Assembly: GCA_964494345.1 (NCBI GenBank) | Contig: CAZBSI010000002.1 | Location: forward strand, 62,001 to 126,000 | Direction: 5' to 3' | Length of the DNA stretch: 64,000 nucleotides | Origin: DTKD01 sp964494345 | GTDB lineage: Bacteria; Armatimonadota; UBA5829 | Shown: piece after piece, positions 15,781 through 24,503 of the stretch | Layout of the letters: each line of letters begins with the position of its first letter | How positions within the stretch are numbered: the first letter of the stretch is position 1 | Translations under genes and position numbers: made by a program | Notes under the pieces: model-generated | Told to the model about the DNA's origin: nothing | Seen by the model: only the letters and a program-made list of their open reading frames with translations | The model's database searches: none

Positions 15781-16650
15781 ATGATCCCTTTTGCGGAAGC
15801 TCTAAAGAGCGGAAAAATACTCATTCTTGACGGCGCGACCGGCACGCAGTTGGCTGCCCGGTGTGGCGCCACCGGCCCTTTGACCGGCATAGACCACCCG
15901 GACGTAGTCAAAGCTGTCCACGCGGACTACAAAGCCGCCGGGGCTGACATTATAATCGCCAACACATTCACCGCCAATCGTATATCCCTGAAACACGCCT
16001 CTTTAGAAGACAAACTGGAGCAGATAAACGCACTCGGCGCGAAACTGTGCCGGGAGGTGGTCGGCGATGAGGGCTATGTGGCTGGGGATATGTCCACCAC
16101 AGGTCAGTTTATGGAGCCGCTTGGGGATTATACCGAGCAGCAGTTCTTCGATAACGCCGCAGAGCAGGCGAAGCTGCTGGCGGATAACGGGGTGGATTTG
16201 ATTCTTATTGAGACCATGACCGATGTCCGAGAAGCCGCTGTCACCGTTCGAGCAGCAAAACACGCCACTAACTTGCCAGTAGTCGCCAGCATATCCTTCG
16301 ACCCTGTCGGTGACAGCTTCCGCACTATGATGGGAGATACGCCGGAAAAGGCGGCCAGGGAACTTACGGAGGCCGGAGCTGATGTGATAGGCTCCAACTG
16401 CGGAACCATCGACCCGTTTGAGATGAGCAGGTTGATGGCTGAGTTGAGGTCTCATACTGACGTCGCCCTGATCGCTATGCCTAACGCAGGCAAGCCGGAG
16501 CTTGTGTCAAACGAGGTTGTTTTCAAGCTGGCCCCTGAGGACTTCGCTGATGGCGTATTAAAATGCAGGGACGCCAGAGCCACGCTGCTCGGCGGATGCT
16601 GCGGCACCACACCTGCACACATTGCTGCTTTGAGTGCGAGATTGAGGTAA
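15781..16650 (+). CDS. Homocysteine S-methyltransferase-family protein
   Basis: A 289-residue TIM-barrel methyltransferase equivalent to the first domain of cobalamin-dependent methionine synthase. DGATGTQLAARCG opens the barrel. The zinc ligands are the Cys in SNCGTIDPFE and the pair in GGCCGTTPAH. The other MetH domains are absent, so it may use a separate corrinoid protein or a different methyl donor such as S-methylmethionine. ATG 15781 lies six bases after GGAGG. A second ATG directly before it (15778) is possible. It starts about 50 bases past the dispersed repeat and is followed by a TIM-barrel gene five bases downstream. Confidence 0.85.
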   Translation: MIPFAEALKSGKILILDGATGTQLAARCGATGPLTGIDHPDVVKAVHADYKAAGADIIIANTFTANRISLKHASLEDKLEQINALGAKLCREVVGDEGYVAGDMSTTGQFMEPLGDYTEQQFFDNAAEQAKLLADNGVDLILIETMTDVREAAVTVRAAKHATNLPVVASISFDPVGDSFRTMMGDTPEKAARELTEAGADVIGSNCGTIDPFEMSRLMAELRSHTDVALIAMPNAGKPELVSNEVVFKLAPEDFADGVLKCRDARATLLGGCCGTTPAHIAALSARLR

Positions 16651-16654
16651 ATAA

Positions 16655-17584
16655 TTGCTTTGTAATGACTCGAATCCAACCCCGCTGCGCCTGGGTGTTT
16701 CAGGTAGCTGCTTTATATTTGTTATGCCAGAAGAGGTGCGGCTTGCTGCGTATACCGCATCGGTGAAGGGGACTCTTACCAAGTTTGACGACCGGCTGAA
16801 CAAGCTGATGGCGGGTTTCGTGCGCGAGATGATGGACACGGTCAACTCGATGGACGAAATCAAGGCTATGGAGTGCTATCATTCGACGGCCTGGGACAGG
16901 GACTTGATCACGGAGGTCGTGCTGGATACACCCAACGTCGAGTTTTGGTCGGTACATGCGCCGTATGGTCTGTATTGTAACCCGTCGTCCCCGTCGGAAG
17001 AGGCTCGTGATGGGGCGGTGGCGGGATATTGTGATGCCGTGATAGTCGCTGAACAGATTGGCGCGAGGACGGTAGTCTCGCATCCGGGACTGAACGAAGG
17101 CCCAAGAGCGCCTCGCGAGAAGATGATAGAGCTTTCCATCGACCCATTCCGGCGCATTGCCGATTTTGCAGGGGAGCGTGGCGTGCGATTGGCTCTGGAA
17201 CCGTTGCCTAAAGAGGAGATAGGTAACAGCGTCGAGGAACTGCTGGATATTGTTGAGCGCATCGACCGTCCTAATGTCGGGGTGAACTTCGATGTGAATC
17301 ATCAATTTCCACCTGAGCGCATACCGGATATGATTCGGCAGGTCGGGTCGCGGCTGTTGAGCATACATATATCGGATCAGGACGGCCAGGAGAGGCATTG
17401 GCTGCCGTTTAGAGGGACTCTGGACTGGAGCGAGGTGTTGAAGGCGTTGGTCGATGTCGGTTATACGGGGCCGCTGATGTATGAGACTCATATACACGAC
17501 GTGCCGACGTGCGACGAGGTGGGGCAGCCGATAGCGGAGAATTATCGAAAGCTGATCCAGCTTGCGCCGGGTTGTGGGGATTAG
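16655..17584 (+). CDS. Sugar phosphate isomerase/epimerase-like TIM barrel protein
   Basis: A 309-residue protein of the xylose-isomerase-like (AP endonuclease 2) superfamily. Barrel strands include ARTVVSHPGLNEGP, VRLALEPLP and NVGVNFDVNHQF, and the metal-site HISDQDGQERHWLPF segment is typical. Start is uncertain: TTG 16655 has GAGGT seven bases upstream and keeps the expected first strand LRLGVSGSC, whereas ATG 16724 would remove it. It lies five bases after the methyltransferase stop, so the two are probably co-transcribed. Substrate is unknown. Confidence 0.82.
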   Translation: MLCNDSNPTPLRLGVSGSCFIFVMPEEVRLAAYTASVKGTLTKFDDRLNKLMAGFVREMMDTVNSMDEIKAMECYHSTAWDRDLITEVVLDTPNVEFWSVHAPYGLYCNPSSPSEEARDGAVAGYCDAVIVAEQIGARTVVSHPGLNEGPRAPREKMIELSIDPFRRIADFAGERGVRLALEPLPKEEIGNSVEELLDIVERIDRPNVGVNFDVNHQFPPERIPDMIRQVGSRLLSIHISDQDGQERHWLPFRGTLDWSEVLKALVDVGYTGPLMYETHIHDVPTCDEVGQPIAENYRKLIQLAPGCGD

Positions 17585-17592
17585 ATATTTAT

Positions 17593-17950
17593 ATCGAAAA
17601 AGCAGATTTCTCACTTCGTTCGAAATGACGGGGGTAGGTGGCTTTGTAAAATGTCAACCGACAAACCGACAACGGATAACCGACAACAACATAGAGAACC
17701 TAAGAAGGCTTGATCGGACTTCGAACCACGGATATCGAACATCGAAAAAGCAGATTTCTCACTTCGTTCGAAATGACGGGATAGGTGGCTTTGTAAAATG
17801 TCAACTGATAACCGACAATGGATAACCGACAACAACACGGGGAACCTAAGAAGACTTGATCGGACTTCGAACCACGGATATCGAGCATCGAAAAAGCAGA
17901 TTTCTCACTTCGTTCGAAATGACGGGATAGGTGGCTTTGTAAAATGTCAA
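17593..17950 (+). repeat. Tandem array of the composite intergenic repeat, about 147-bp period
   Basis: Three copies of the core (ATCGAAAAAGCAGATTTCTC and following CGAAATGACGGG) begin at 17593, 17741 and 17887, giving periods of 148 and 146 bases. Each is followed by TAGGTGGCTTTGTAAAATGT. Between the copies lies a run of CCGACAA/GGATAA-type heptamers and a shared spacer ending in TCGAACCACGGATATCGA. The array ends inside the stop region of the ApbE gene. There is no gene here; small open frames are translated repeats. Confidence 0.92.
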
Positions 17951-18903
17951 CCGCCCTCCAGGACGCATATTGAGGCTCCTGGCCAGGCATTTGCCAGGGT
18001 TTTGCCGCGTATTCGGCCCAGGACGCTTATTGCGGTGGAGAGGCCGTCTGAGGTTAGGCCGTTGGGGGCTGTTATGGTGACAGCGATTCTATTGGTTAGC
18101 CCAACACCCGTGCGCGGGTCGACTATATGCGAGTAACGCCTGCCGTCTATCTCTATAAATTGATTAGTATCCCCACTTGAGGAAATCGCTGCGTTAGAGA
18201 GGGTGACGCTGCGTGGAACAGAGGAGTTGGTGATCCGTATATCCCAACCCCTTTTGTCCGGCGGGGGCGCACCGACCACAATATCCCCGCCCATCTCCAC
18301 AAGCGCGCTTGAGATGCCGTGCTCTTTGAGTATCCTGATCGCCTCGTCGCAGGCATAGCCTTTTGCTATCCCGCCGAGATCGAGCTGCATACCCGGCACA
18401 GTCAACTTCACCAACCCGCCCCGTCCGTCGCAAGGGGTCAGCAGCTTCAGTTTGCGCCATCCGACCAGCTTGCGAGCGGCGTCAAGGTCGGAATTATCCG
18501 GCAATTTCCCGGACTTCCGAGCGCCGCGCCATAGTTTAATCAACGGCCCTGCGGTGCAGTCGAAGGCGCCATCGGATCGCCTGGAAAGCTCCTCGCACCT
18601 GCAAAGTATGAAATATAAATCCCGGCTGACCTCAACGGGCCCATCTCCAGCCCTGGCACAGAGACGCATAAGCTCACTATCAGGCCGGTAGTCGCTCATA
18701 ATATCTTCAAGCTCGGCTATCCGATCATACGCCTCTCGCACAGCGGCGTCGGCGGAGTCTTTATCTGCAGCATATAGAATGATCCTGGCTCGGACGCCCA
18801 TCGCGACTTCGGAATACTCGAATCTACTCTGGGCGAAAGTTGGGGCCGCACAGCAAATCAGCAGTGCGGAAATTAATAATAATGCGGCTTTGAGGCAGCG
18901 CAA
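17947..18903 (-). CDS. apbE: FAD:protein FMN transferase (ApbE family), exported
   Basis: A 318-residue protein. The leader RCLKAALLLISALLICCAAP ending TFAQ is a signal peptide; TTG 18903 is preceded by GGAGGTGG at about five bases, while an upstream GTG at 18918 would lie over that site. Core motifs are EVAMGVRARI, LDLGGIAKGYACDEAI, VEMGGDI and YSHIVDPRTG. ApbE proteins attach FMN covalently to Ser/Thr residues of exported or membrane flavoproteins. Its neighbours are exported oxidoreductase and isomerase-like proteins, though no obvious flavinylation target is visible. The stop codon lies at the edge of the tandem repeat array. Confidence 0.88.
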   Translation of the reverse strand: MRCLKAALLLISALLICCAAPTFAQSRFEYSEVAMGVRARIILYAADKDSADAAVREAYDRIAELEDIMSDYRPDSELMRLCARAGDGPVEVSRDLYFILCRCEELSRRSDGAFDCTAGPLIKLWRGARKSGKLPDNSDLDAARKLVGWRKLKLLTPCDGRGGLVKLTVPGMQLDLGGIAKGYACDEAIRILKEHGISSALVEMGGDIVVGAPPPDKRGWDIRITNSSVPRSVTLSNAAISSSGDTNQFIEIDGRRYSHIVDPRTGVGLTNRIAVTITAPNGLTSDGLSTAISVLGRIRGKTLANAWPGASICVLEGG

Positions 18904-18976
18904 ATCGACCACCTCCACAGGCGGTAGTGCGGAGGGACAAGCGCCCCTCCGCCTAAATTAAATAATACGAGCCAAC

Positions 18977-19897
18977 CTACGCCTTTTTCCACTGGTTGCG
19001 CAGGAACTGCACCGACTTCGGAATCTCGACCTCCGGATCACCGATGCACCCGCACTCAAAACTGCAGAAGTCCTGATAGCCGAGCATCTTAAGGCCCTTG
19101 AAGCCGTTAGTATAGTCGCGCTCGTCCTGACCCGGCAGATTTCTTCTAATCGAGGCCAAATGCACATGGTGCAACATCTCGCCGCCGGAAAGAAATGCAC
19201 CCATATCGCTGGTTTCCTCGATATACATGTGATAGAAGTCGCCCATCACACAAGCCGCCGGATGACCGACATCACGGCAGATCGACGCGGCATCGGCGAC
19301 CAATCGCACATACCAGGTTTCCTTGCGATTCAGCGGCTCAAGCAGCATTCTGGTGCCTGATTTCTGAGCGAACTCGCAGAGCTCAGGAAGCTGGTCGAGC
19401 AGTACCTTGCGGCCCTCGATGTGGTCGAGTTTGGTCTGACCGTTAAATGCCGGCACGTAGATCAAACCCGTCGAGCCGAGCTCTCCGGCAGCGGCGAGGA
19501 TGACTTTCATGCTGTCTACGCACTGCTTGCGAACTGCGGCGTCGTCGCTCATAAGGGCGCCGTCAAACCCTGCGCATATCGCGCTAAATTTGATTTTTGA
19601 GTTGGCAAGGGCCGATCTGATTTCAGGGATGCGATTTTCGAGCCCTTTTCCGCCGACTTCCAGCCCGTCGAGGCCCCATTTCTCCATCTTGGCCAGCTTC
19701 TCCGGCAGATCCTTGCCGGGTATTCGGCCTTCCTGGCTTGCGATTTTAAGCACAGCGCCGGCTTTTTTCGGCTTCGGCTCACCTATTAAGCCAGTATCCT
19801 CTGCGCTGGCCTGAGCCGAGCCCGACGCAAGCCCCGCAACCAGAGCCGCCCCGCCAAGCGCGCCAGTGGTAAGCAATTCCCGTCTGCTTATCTTCAT
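18977..19897 (-). CDS. Tat-exported sugar phosphate isomerase/epimerase-like protein
   Basis: A 306-residue TIM-barrel protein whose leader begins MKISRRELLTTGALGGAALV, a twin-arginine signal. ATG 19897 has GAGGGGG six bases upstream. The mature part starts PKPKKAGAVLKIASQEG and contains KWGLDGLEVGGKGLE, GTRMLLEPLNRKETW and VMGDFYHMYIEE, matching hydroxypyruvate-isomerase-like barrels. Export of such a protein suggests sugar modification in the periplasm. It follows a Tat-exported Gfo/Idh/MocA protein by 100 bases on the same strand. Confidence 0.87.
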   Translation of the reverse strand: MKISRRELLTTGALGGAALVAGLASGSAQASAEDTGLIGEPKPKKAGAVLKIASQEGRIPGKDLPEKLAKMEKWGLDGLEVGGKGLENRIPEIRSALANSKIKFSAICAGFDGALMSDDAAVRKQCVDSMKVILAAAGELGSTGLIYVPAFNGQTKLDHIEGRKVLLDQLPELCEFAQKSGTRMLLEPLNRKETWYVRLVADAASICRDVGHPAACVMGDFYHMYIEETSDMGAFLSGGEMLHHVHLASIRRNLPGQDERDYTNGFKGLKMLGYQDFCSFECGCIGDPEVEIPKSVQFLRNQWKKA

Positions 19898-19997
19898 CTC
19901 GAACCCCCTCGTCGCTCCTGTTCGAAACGACCTTGAAAGTGAGTGGGCCGGAAAGCACCAGCCCAATTTGATTATCCTATGATCGCGCGATGCGCCC

Positions 19998-21272
19998 TCA
20001 GATGAATTTCGTTTGACCCGGCACCGCGATCGGCGCAACCGGAATCGGGCCGAGTTCGAGCTTGGCGGGCATCAGATTCTCTTGAGAATTGAGCGCCTGA
20101 TCCCAGGAAATCTCCTGTCCCGTGTAGGCCGACATCCTGCCCATGATCGCAGTCAGACAGCTTTCCGCCACAGTCCTGGCCTCGTTTATCGGATTGCCCG
20201 CGCGGATGCTCTCGATGAGGTCTTTGTGCTCCTGCATATAACCGCTGGGGTTGTCGCCGTCGAATCTCCAGGGATCGCCGCTGAAGATGGCGCTGCTGCA
20301 GTTCGAGTAGCCCTTAGTCCCGACCACGCGCTCAGATACGTTATTGGCGCAGCCGTCGATCTGCCGGCACATGCTGAGAATGTGGACATCGCCAGGATAA
20401 ATAAGCTCTACCGCGAAGTGATCGAAGATATTTCCGAACGCCGGATCCGTGCGAACCTCTCGGCCCCCCATCCCCATAGCCTTCTCAGGGTGCTTGCCCA
20501 TCACCCAGTTGATAACGTCGATGTTGTGAACGTGCTGCTCGCAGATGTGGTCACCTGACAGCCAGGTGAAATACAGCCAGTTGCGGCACTGCCACTCCAT
20601 ATCGGTCCACTCCGGCTTGCGAGCGTGATTCCAAAGACCGCCCTGGTTCCAATAGCACTGGCCGCCGGTGATCTCTCCGATCGCTCCATCCTGAATGCGC
20701 TTGATGGTTTCGATGTAGTTTTTCTGATGCCTGCGCTGGGTTCCCGCCACTACACCGAGTTTCTTCTGTGTGGCAAGCTCACCAGCGGCTATGACCGTGC
20801 GAACGCCAGGCCCGTCGACTGCGACCGGCTTTTCCATAAATACGTGCTTGCCGGCCTTGATTGCAGCCTCGAAGTGACTCGGCCTGAACCCAGGAGGCGC
20901 AGCCAGAATCACCATATCCACGCCGCTGTTGATAACGCTCTTGTATGCGTCGAAACCGACGAATCGGCGGCCAACAGGGATGTCGATCTGCTTTTTGATG
21001 TTCTCATCGCCGTTCAGGCTGTTAAAACAGCCGTCCAGCCGGTCATGAAACAGATCTCCGAGCGCCACGATTTTCATGCCCGGTCCGCCACCAGCTATGC
21101 AGTCCTTGGCTGCCCCAGTACCTCGCCCGCCGCAGCCGATTACTCCAACGCGGATCGTATCAGAACCTGCAGCATGGACGCTCTGTCCCAAAAGCGCTGG
21201 CCCTGCCCCGACGAGCACCGCCGCGGCAGCCGTTGACTTCAGAAAGTCTCTTCGAGAAAATCCCTTCTCCAT
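19998..21272 (-). CDS. Tat-exported Gfo/Idh/MocA-family oxidoreductase
   Basis: A 424-residue protein starting MEKGFSRRDFLKSTAAAAVL, a canonical twin-arginine leader. ATG 21272 has GGGAG at suitable spacing. The Rossmann motif IRVGVIGCGGRGTGA binds NAD(P), and HVFMEKPVAV holds the family EKP motif. Members oxidise or reduce sugars and inositols. Tat export implies folding with tightly held cofactor before export. With the next gene's isomerase-like protein it forms a small exported carbohydrate-modifying unit; the sugar is not known. Confidence 0.9.
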   Translation of the reverse strand: MEKGFSRRDFLKSTAAAAVLVGAGPALLGQSVHAAGSDTIRVGVIGCGGRGTGAAKDCIAGGGPGMKIVALGDLFHDRLDGCFNSLNGDENIKKQIDIPVGRRFVGFDAYKSVINSGVDMVILAAPPGFRPSHFEAAIKAGKHVFMEKPVAVDGPGVRTVIAAGELATQKKLGVVAGTQRRHQKNYIETIKRIQDGAIGEITGGQCYWNQGGLWNHARKPEWTDMEWQCRNWLYFTWLSGDHICEQHVHNIDVINWVMGKHPEKAMGMGGREVRTDPAFGNIFDHFAVELIYPGDVHILSMCRQIDGCANNVSERVVGTKGYSNCSSAIFSGDPWRFDGDNPSGYMQEHKDLIESIRAGNPINEARTVAESCLTAIMGRMSAYTGQEISWDQALNSQENLMPAKLELGPIPVAPIAVPGQTKFI

Positions 21273-21377
21273 TATGATCTCCCTTTGTTTTGCAACGCAG
21301 CGCGTCTTCCGCTCAATCAGACCCGTCTGCATCTAAAATAAATATATGAGTCTCAAATCAGAGTCAAATATAACAAA

Positions 21378-22172
21378 TTAAGGCTCGCGCACCACCCTGA
21401 AGCCGACGAACGAACCATCAGATAACCACCATTTACTCTTCGGGTCCTGAGGGTCATTTGCCTGCCACGCATCGGTTTGATATTTTCGCGCCGACGGTTT
21501 TACTTTCGCGGGCAGATCCATAAACGACCCGCCACACACCACCGACTTGCCTTTGAGGTCGACACACCACTCGGCTACATTGCCAAGCATATCGTGCAAA
21601 CCCCACGCATTGGCCTGTTTCGATCCGACCGCACATGTTTTTTCAGCGAATGTGACCGCGCAGGCTTTTATCTGCTCTGCAGTCGGTTCCGCAGCTCCAG
21701 CCCGGCAGGCGTATTCCCATTCCGCCTCGGTGGGCAGTCGATACTTATGGCCCGTCTTTTCAGATAGCCATTTGCAATAGGACTGAGCGCCGAGGTAGGT
21801 CACGTTTATGACAGGAAACCCCTTGTGGCCAAACCCGCAGTCGACAGCGCCATAGGGATTGCTTGGCGCAGAAGCAGCGTCTTTGTCGACGAGCTTCACT
21901 TCCTCGAGACTGCCGAGTCTGTAGGCATCATAAGCGTCCCACGTGGTCTCTGTTTTGGATATATAAAGTGGGCCTACTTTGATCTTTTTGGTGGCGCCTT
22001 CCTTGTCAGGGTCCGGCATGGTGATCTCTCCGGCTTTAAGAGGGATCATATCGAATTTGACCAGTGTTCCGGAGATTTCCTGGGTATAGGCTTTGGGCGC
22101 TTCGGCACGGGCGATACCTGCGCACAACAATACACATAGGATACTGAAGCCGATTAAGTAACGTATTCGCAT
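21378..22172 (-). CDS. Exported FGE-sulfatase (SUMF1) domain protein
   Basis: A 264-residue protein with signal peptide MRIRYLIGFSILCVLLCAGI ending ARAEA. ATG 22172 has AAAGGAG upstream. It carries the formylglycine-generating-enzyme fold: YISKTETTWDAYDAYR, GFPVINVTYLGAQSYCKWLS, YRLPTEAEWEYACRAG, LHDMLGNVAEWCVDL and SFVGFRVVREP. The strand that usually reads RGGSW is VVCGGSFMD. I could not identify the paired catalytic cysteines of true sulfatase activators, and no sulfatase lies nearby. A structural or ligand-binding role is therefore as likely as sulfatase activation. It is upstream of the two Tat-exported sugar proteins. Confidence 0.82.
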   Translation of the reverse strand: MRIRYLIGFSILCVLLCAGIARAEAPKAYTQEISGTLVKFDMIPLKAGEITMPDPDKEGATKKIKVGPLYISKTETTWDAYDAYRLGSLEEVKLVDKDAASAPSNPYGAVDCGFGHKGFPVINVTYLGAQSYCKWLSEKTGHKYRLPTEAEWEYACRAGAAEPTAEQIKACAVTFAEKTCAVGSKQANAWGLHDMLGNVAEWCVDLKGKSVVCGGSFMDLPAKVKPSARKYQTDAWQANDPQDPKSKWWLSDGSFVGFRVVREP

Positions 22173-22197
22173 AGACTCTCCTTTCACAGAGTATCTT

Positions 22198-24057
22198 TTA
22201 TGGCAGATCGAGAGCACACGCTCCACGGCTGAAGGTGATTACTCTCCTCTGCTTCTCTATAGACGCAAGCGCAGCATCAAGAATCCCCAACCTCTCGTCG
22301 GCGGATTCGTGCTCAATGCTGCCCGCTTCGAAAAATCTGCGCTCATCTTCCAGCACCTGTCGATAAAACTCGAAATATTCGGGCTTATTATAATATTCTC
22401 GATCCAGATACTCGCACATCGCCGCCGATTCGCTCTCACGCACCAGCAACGAAACACAGCCGCCCTTGCCCGCGCCGGTGAGTTTGCCGCCGAGATATCC
22501 CGGCCCCCTGCGCGCTATGGTCAACAGCAAATCAAGCTGCGGGTTGGAGACCCGGAAGTCGATAGCCAGAATATCCTGAAGCTCATCGACCATACGGCCG
22601 ACTTTTATTCTATATTCATCCATCTCAGGTGAATCGACTGTGATCTCACCGCTTGCCAGCCTGCTGTCGGCCTCAAGGAATATCCTCTCCAGTTCGCTGC
22701 CGATGATGTTTTCCTTATGGAAGAATCTGGCCGTGGTGCGAATGTGATAACCGCCGATATGTCGCCGCGGGCTTGTGTAGATTCGCTCAATAGTCGCTCG
22801 ATCCTTGCCGAAGATAACCCCGGCCTCGTCTGGAGTGACCTTTACCGGCAGAAGCAGCAGAAATTCTCGAATCGCATCGTCGGATATGCCGAGAATATCC
22901 CTGTGCAGGCTGCCGAACTTACAATACCTGACCTCGATTTTCTCCCAAACATCGGGGCTGGATTCCAGAATCGGCACCGGCCCGCCGACGATGAACCCGA
23001 ACTTTTCTTTTAAAAGCCGACCCAGCCATCCCGGCTCCGAGTCCGCCCCATCCGCCTGTGCCTGTCGAACCAACTTTATTATGAGCTTAGCCAGTTCGTC
23101 CCCCATCTGCATCCAGCCCTTGCGCATATTGAAGCTCTGGTTACCGCCGAGGGTCTTGTTGACCTCCCATAATGAGTTCGCCAACACGACGTGGACGCCC
23201 TTTAGAAACGGCAGCGGGGTCGAGTCGAGGTCGGGTTTGGAGTGCCGGTTGTAGACCACGCTATTGACCGGGTTGCGTAAAATCGTGGTCTGGTCGTTGG
23301 CTCCGCCGTGGGTTCCTACATACCACTCCGCCTCGCCGAGCATCTTACATACTTGTTGGACATTCCATTCCGGCAGCAGGTCTTTATTGCACAAATACAT
23401 CGCCAGAAACGAAAGCACGACTATAGCCGACGATGAGCTTGTGCCGGCTCGGAAAGGTGCGGTCGCTTCCCCGAAAGTGATATCAGCCCCGCGTAATGGA
23501 AGTGCAGGCTGGTCCCAGAGGGTGCGCATAAAGGGGCTAAGGACAAAGTTCAGCCAGTTGCCCTGCGGCCTGCCGTAGTGCGGATATACCAGGGAGCGAT
23601 TGTCCCAGTTGTCCTGCAATTCCTTTGCGTGCTGATCCCAGGGGGCGTCGGCAAACGCGCGGAACTGCTCGGTTATGGATATTTCAGTTGCGGGAAAGAG
23701 CGGATTAATATTGGTAACGCTTATAATATCATCGTTTCGAGGGGTGATGGCGGCTGGGACATCGCCGTCGATTGTAGTCGACATATGATCCCCTGCACAC
23801 ATATCAAGATACTCCAAAAACGCATTCAACCGACCCGGCGCTCTCACCAGAAACGATGGCGCATCCCCCACATTCTGAGCGTGCAGCACAGCAGTATCGG
23901 CAAGTCTTTTGCGCTGGCGTGCGAGATATTGACGATCGGAATTGGCATAAATCTGCTGATCGAGATAATCGTCAATTTCCGCAGTCCCCGACTGCAGCTT
24001 GCGCGCAATTTCCGCCGGCGGCACGGCTTCGACTTCCAGCCTGAAAATATCACTCAT
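22198..24057 (-). CDS. Oversized GHMP-family kinase, galactokinase-like
   Basis: A 619-residue cytoplasmic kinase, far longer than typical galactokinase (about 400). The first motif reads APGRLNAFLEYLDM: Arg, Glu and Asp positions of the galactokinase signature are kept, but GEHTDY has become LEYLDM. The ATP loop is PFRAGTSSSSAIVVL, the catalytic-base motif GTHGGANDQTTIL, and the C-terminal motif GGKLTGAGKGGCVSLLV. An N-terminal extension of about 75 residues and a large mid-protein insertion account for the size. It probably phosphorylates a sugar, not necessarily galactose. ATG 24057 is 12 bases after AGAGGTG; GTG 24087 is an alternative start. Confidence 0.78.
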   Translation of the reverse strand: MSDIFRLEVEAVPPAEIARKLQSGTAEIDDYLDQQIYANSDRQYLARQRKRLADTAVLHAQNVGDAPSFLVRAPGRLNAFLEYLDMCAGDHMSTTIDGDVPAAITPRNDDIISVTNINPLFPATEISITEQFRAFADAPWDQHAKELQDNWDNRSLVYPHYGRPQGNWLNFVLSPFMRTLWDQPALPLRGADITFGEATAPFRAGTSSSSAIVVLSFLAMYLCNKDLLPEWNVQQVCKMLGEAEWYVGTHGGANDQTTILRNPVNSVVYNRHSKPDLDSTPLPFLKGVHVVLANSLWEVNKTLGGNQSFNMRKGWMQMGDELAKLIIKLVRQAQADGADSEPGWLGRLLKEKFGFIVGGPVPILESSPDVWEKIEVRYCKFGSLHRDILGISDDAIREFLLLLPVKVTPDEAGVIFGKDRATIERIYTSPRRHIGGYHIRTTARFFHKENIIGSELERIFLEADSRLASGEITVDSPEMDEYRIKVGRMVDELQDILAIDFRVSNPQLDLLLTIARRGPGYLGGKLTGAGKGGCVSLLVRESESAAMCEYLDREYYNKPEYFEFYRQVLEDERRFFEAGSIEHESADERLGILDAALASIEKQRRVITFSRGACALDLP

Positions 24058-24172
24058 GTATTTAGCGCCCACCTCTTTAGTATACACATGAGATTAGCAC
24101 AAAATGCCCGCGGGGTCTATGGGGAAATTGTGTGAAGGGGAGGCGGTAAGCGCGAGGTTATCCTGCGGCTTC

Positions 24173-24441
24173 GCGCGGAAATGGGAAAACGCGAAAGCCA
24201 GAAAGAAGCGAAAGTCGGAAAATATACCATAGATAAGAACATCGCAGGCGTGACGTGCCTATTCGGGCATCGAATGTCTGATCTCGGACACCGGAAAAGC
24301 AGATTTCTCGCTGCGCTCGAAATGACGGGGGTAGGCGCTCAAAATGACGGGGGTGAGCGCTCGAAATGACGGGGTGAGCGCTCGAAATGACGGGGTGGGC
24401 GCTCAAAATGACGCGGGTGAGCGCTCGAAATGACGGGGATG
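24173..24441 (+). repeat. Composite intergenic repeat with 6-copy 21-22-bp tandem tail
   Basis: Part of the 446-base gene-free stretch 24058-24503. It has the upstream module (GGGAAAACGCGAAAG at 24183), then TCGAATGTCTGATCTCGGAC, then the core AAAAGCAGATTTCTCGCTGC from 24295. The end of the core, GCGCTCGAAATGACGGGG, is then iterated with starts at 24313, 24335, 24357, 24378, 24399 and 24421. No gene is apparent in this stretch. Confidence 0.9.
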
Positions 24442-24450
24442 GGGTTGTGA

Positions 24451-24474
24451 GGCGGCGATTCGGAGATCACCGCC
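24451..24474. repeat. GC-rich hairpin repeat, copy 1
   Basis: GGCGGCGATTCGGAGATCACCGCC forms a stem with a single C-A mismatch. The same word occurs twice near 28.9 kb. It lies just downstream of the accA stop on the minus strand, so it may act as a terminator or stabilising hairpin. Confidence 0.7.
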
Positions 24475-24503
24475 CATCTAATAATAACCCCGTGTTTCAA
24501 ACC

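Noticed and set aside
17593..17950. Possible CRISPR array
   Set aside because: The spacing (146-148 bases) and the repeated spacer sequence between copies do not fit; spacers should be unique and about 30-40 bases. No cas genes are nearby.
17562..18136. Small frames across the tandem repeats
   Set aside because: They repeat the same translated words (SRHFERSEKSAF and similar) from noncoding repeat DNA.
24313..24441. Possible CRISPR-like short repeat array
   Set aside because: Units abut with no spacers; it is a simple tandem expansion of the core repeat end.
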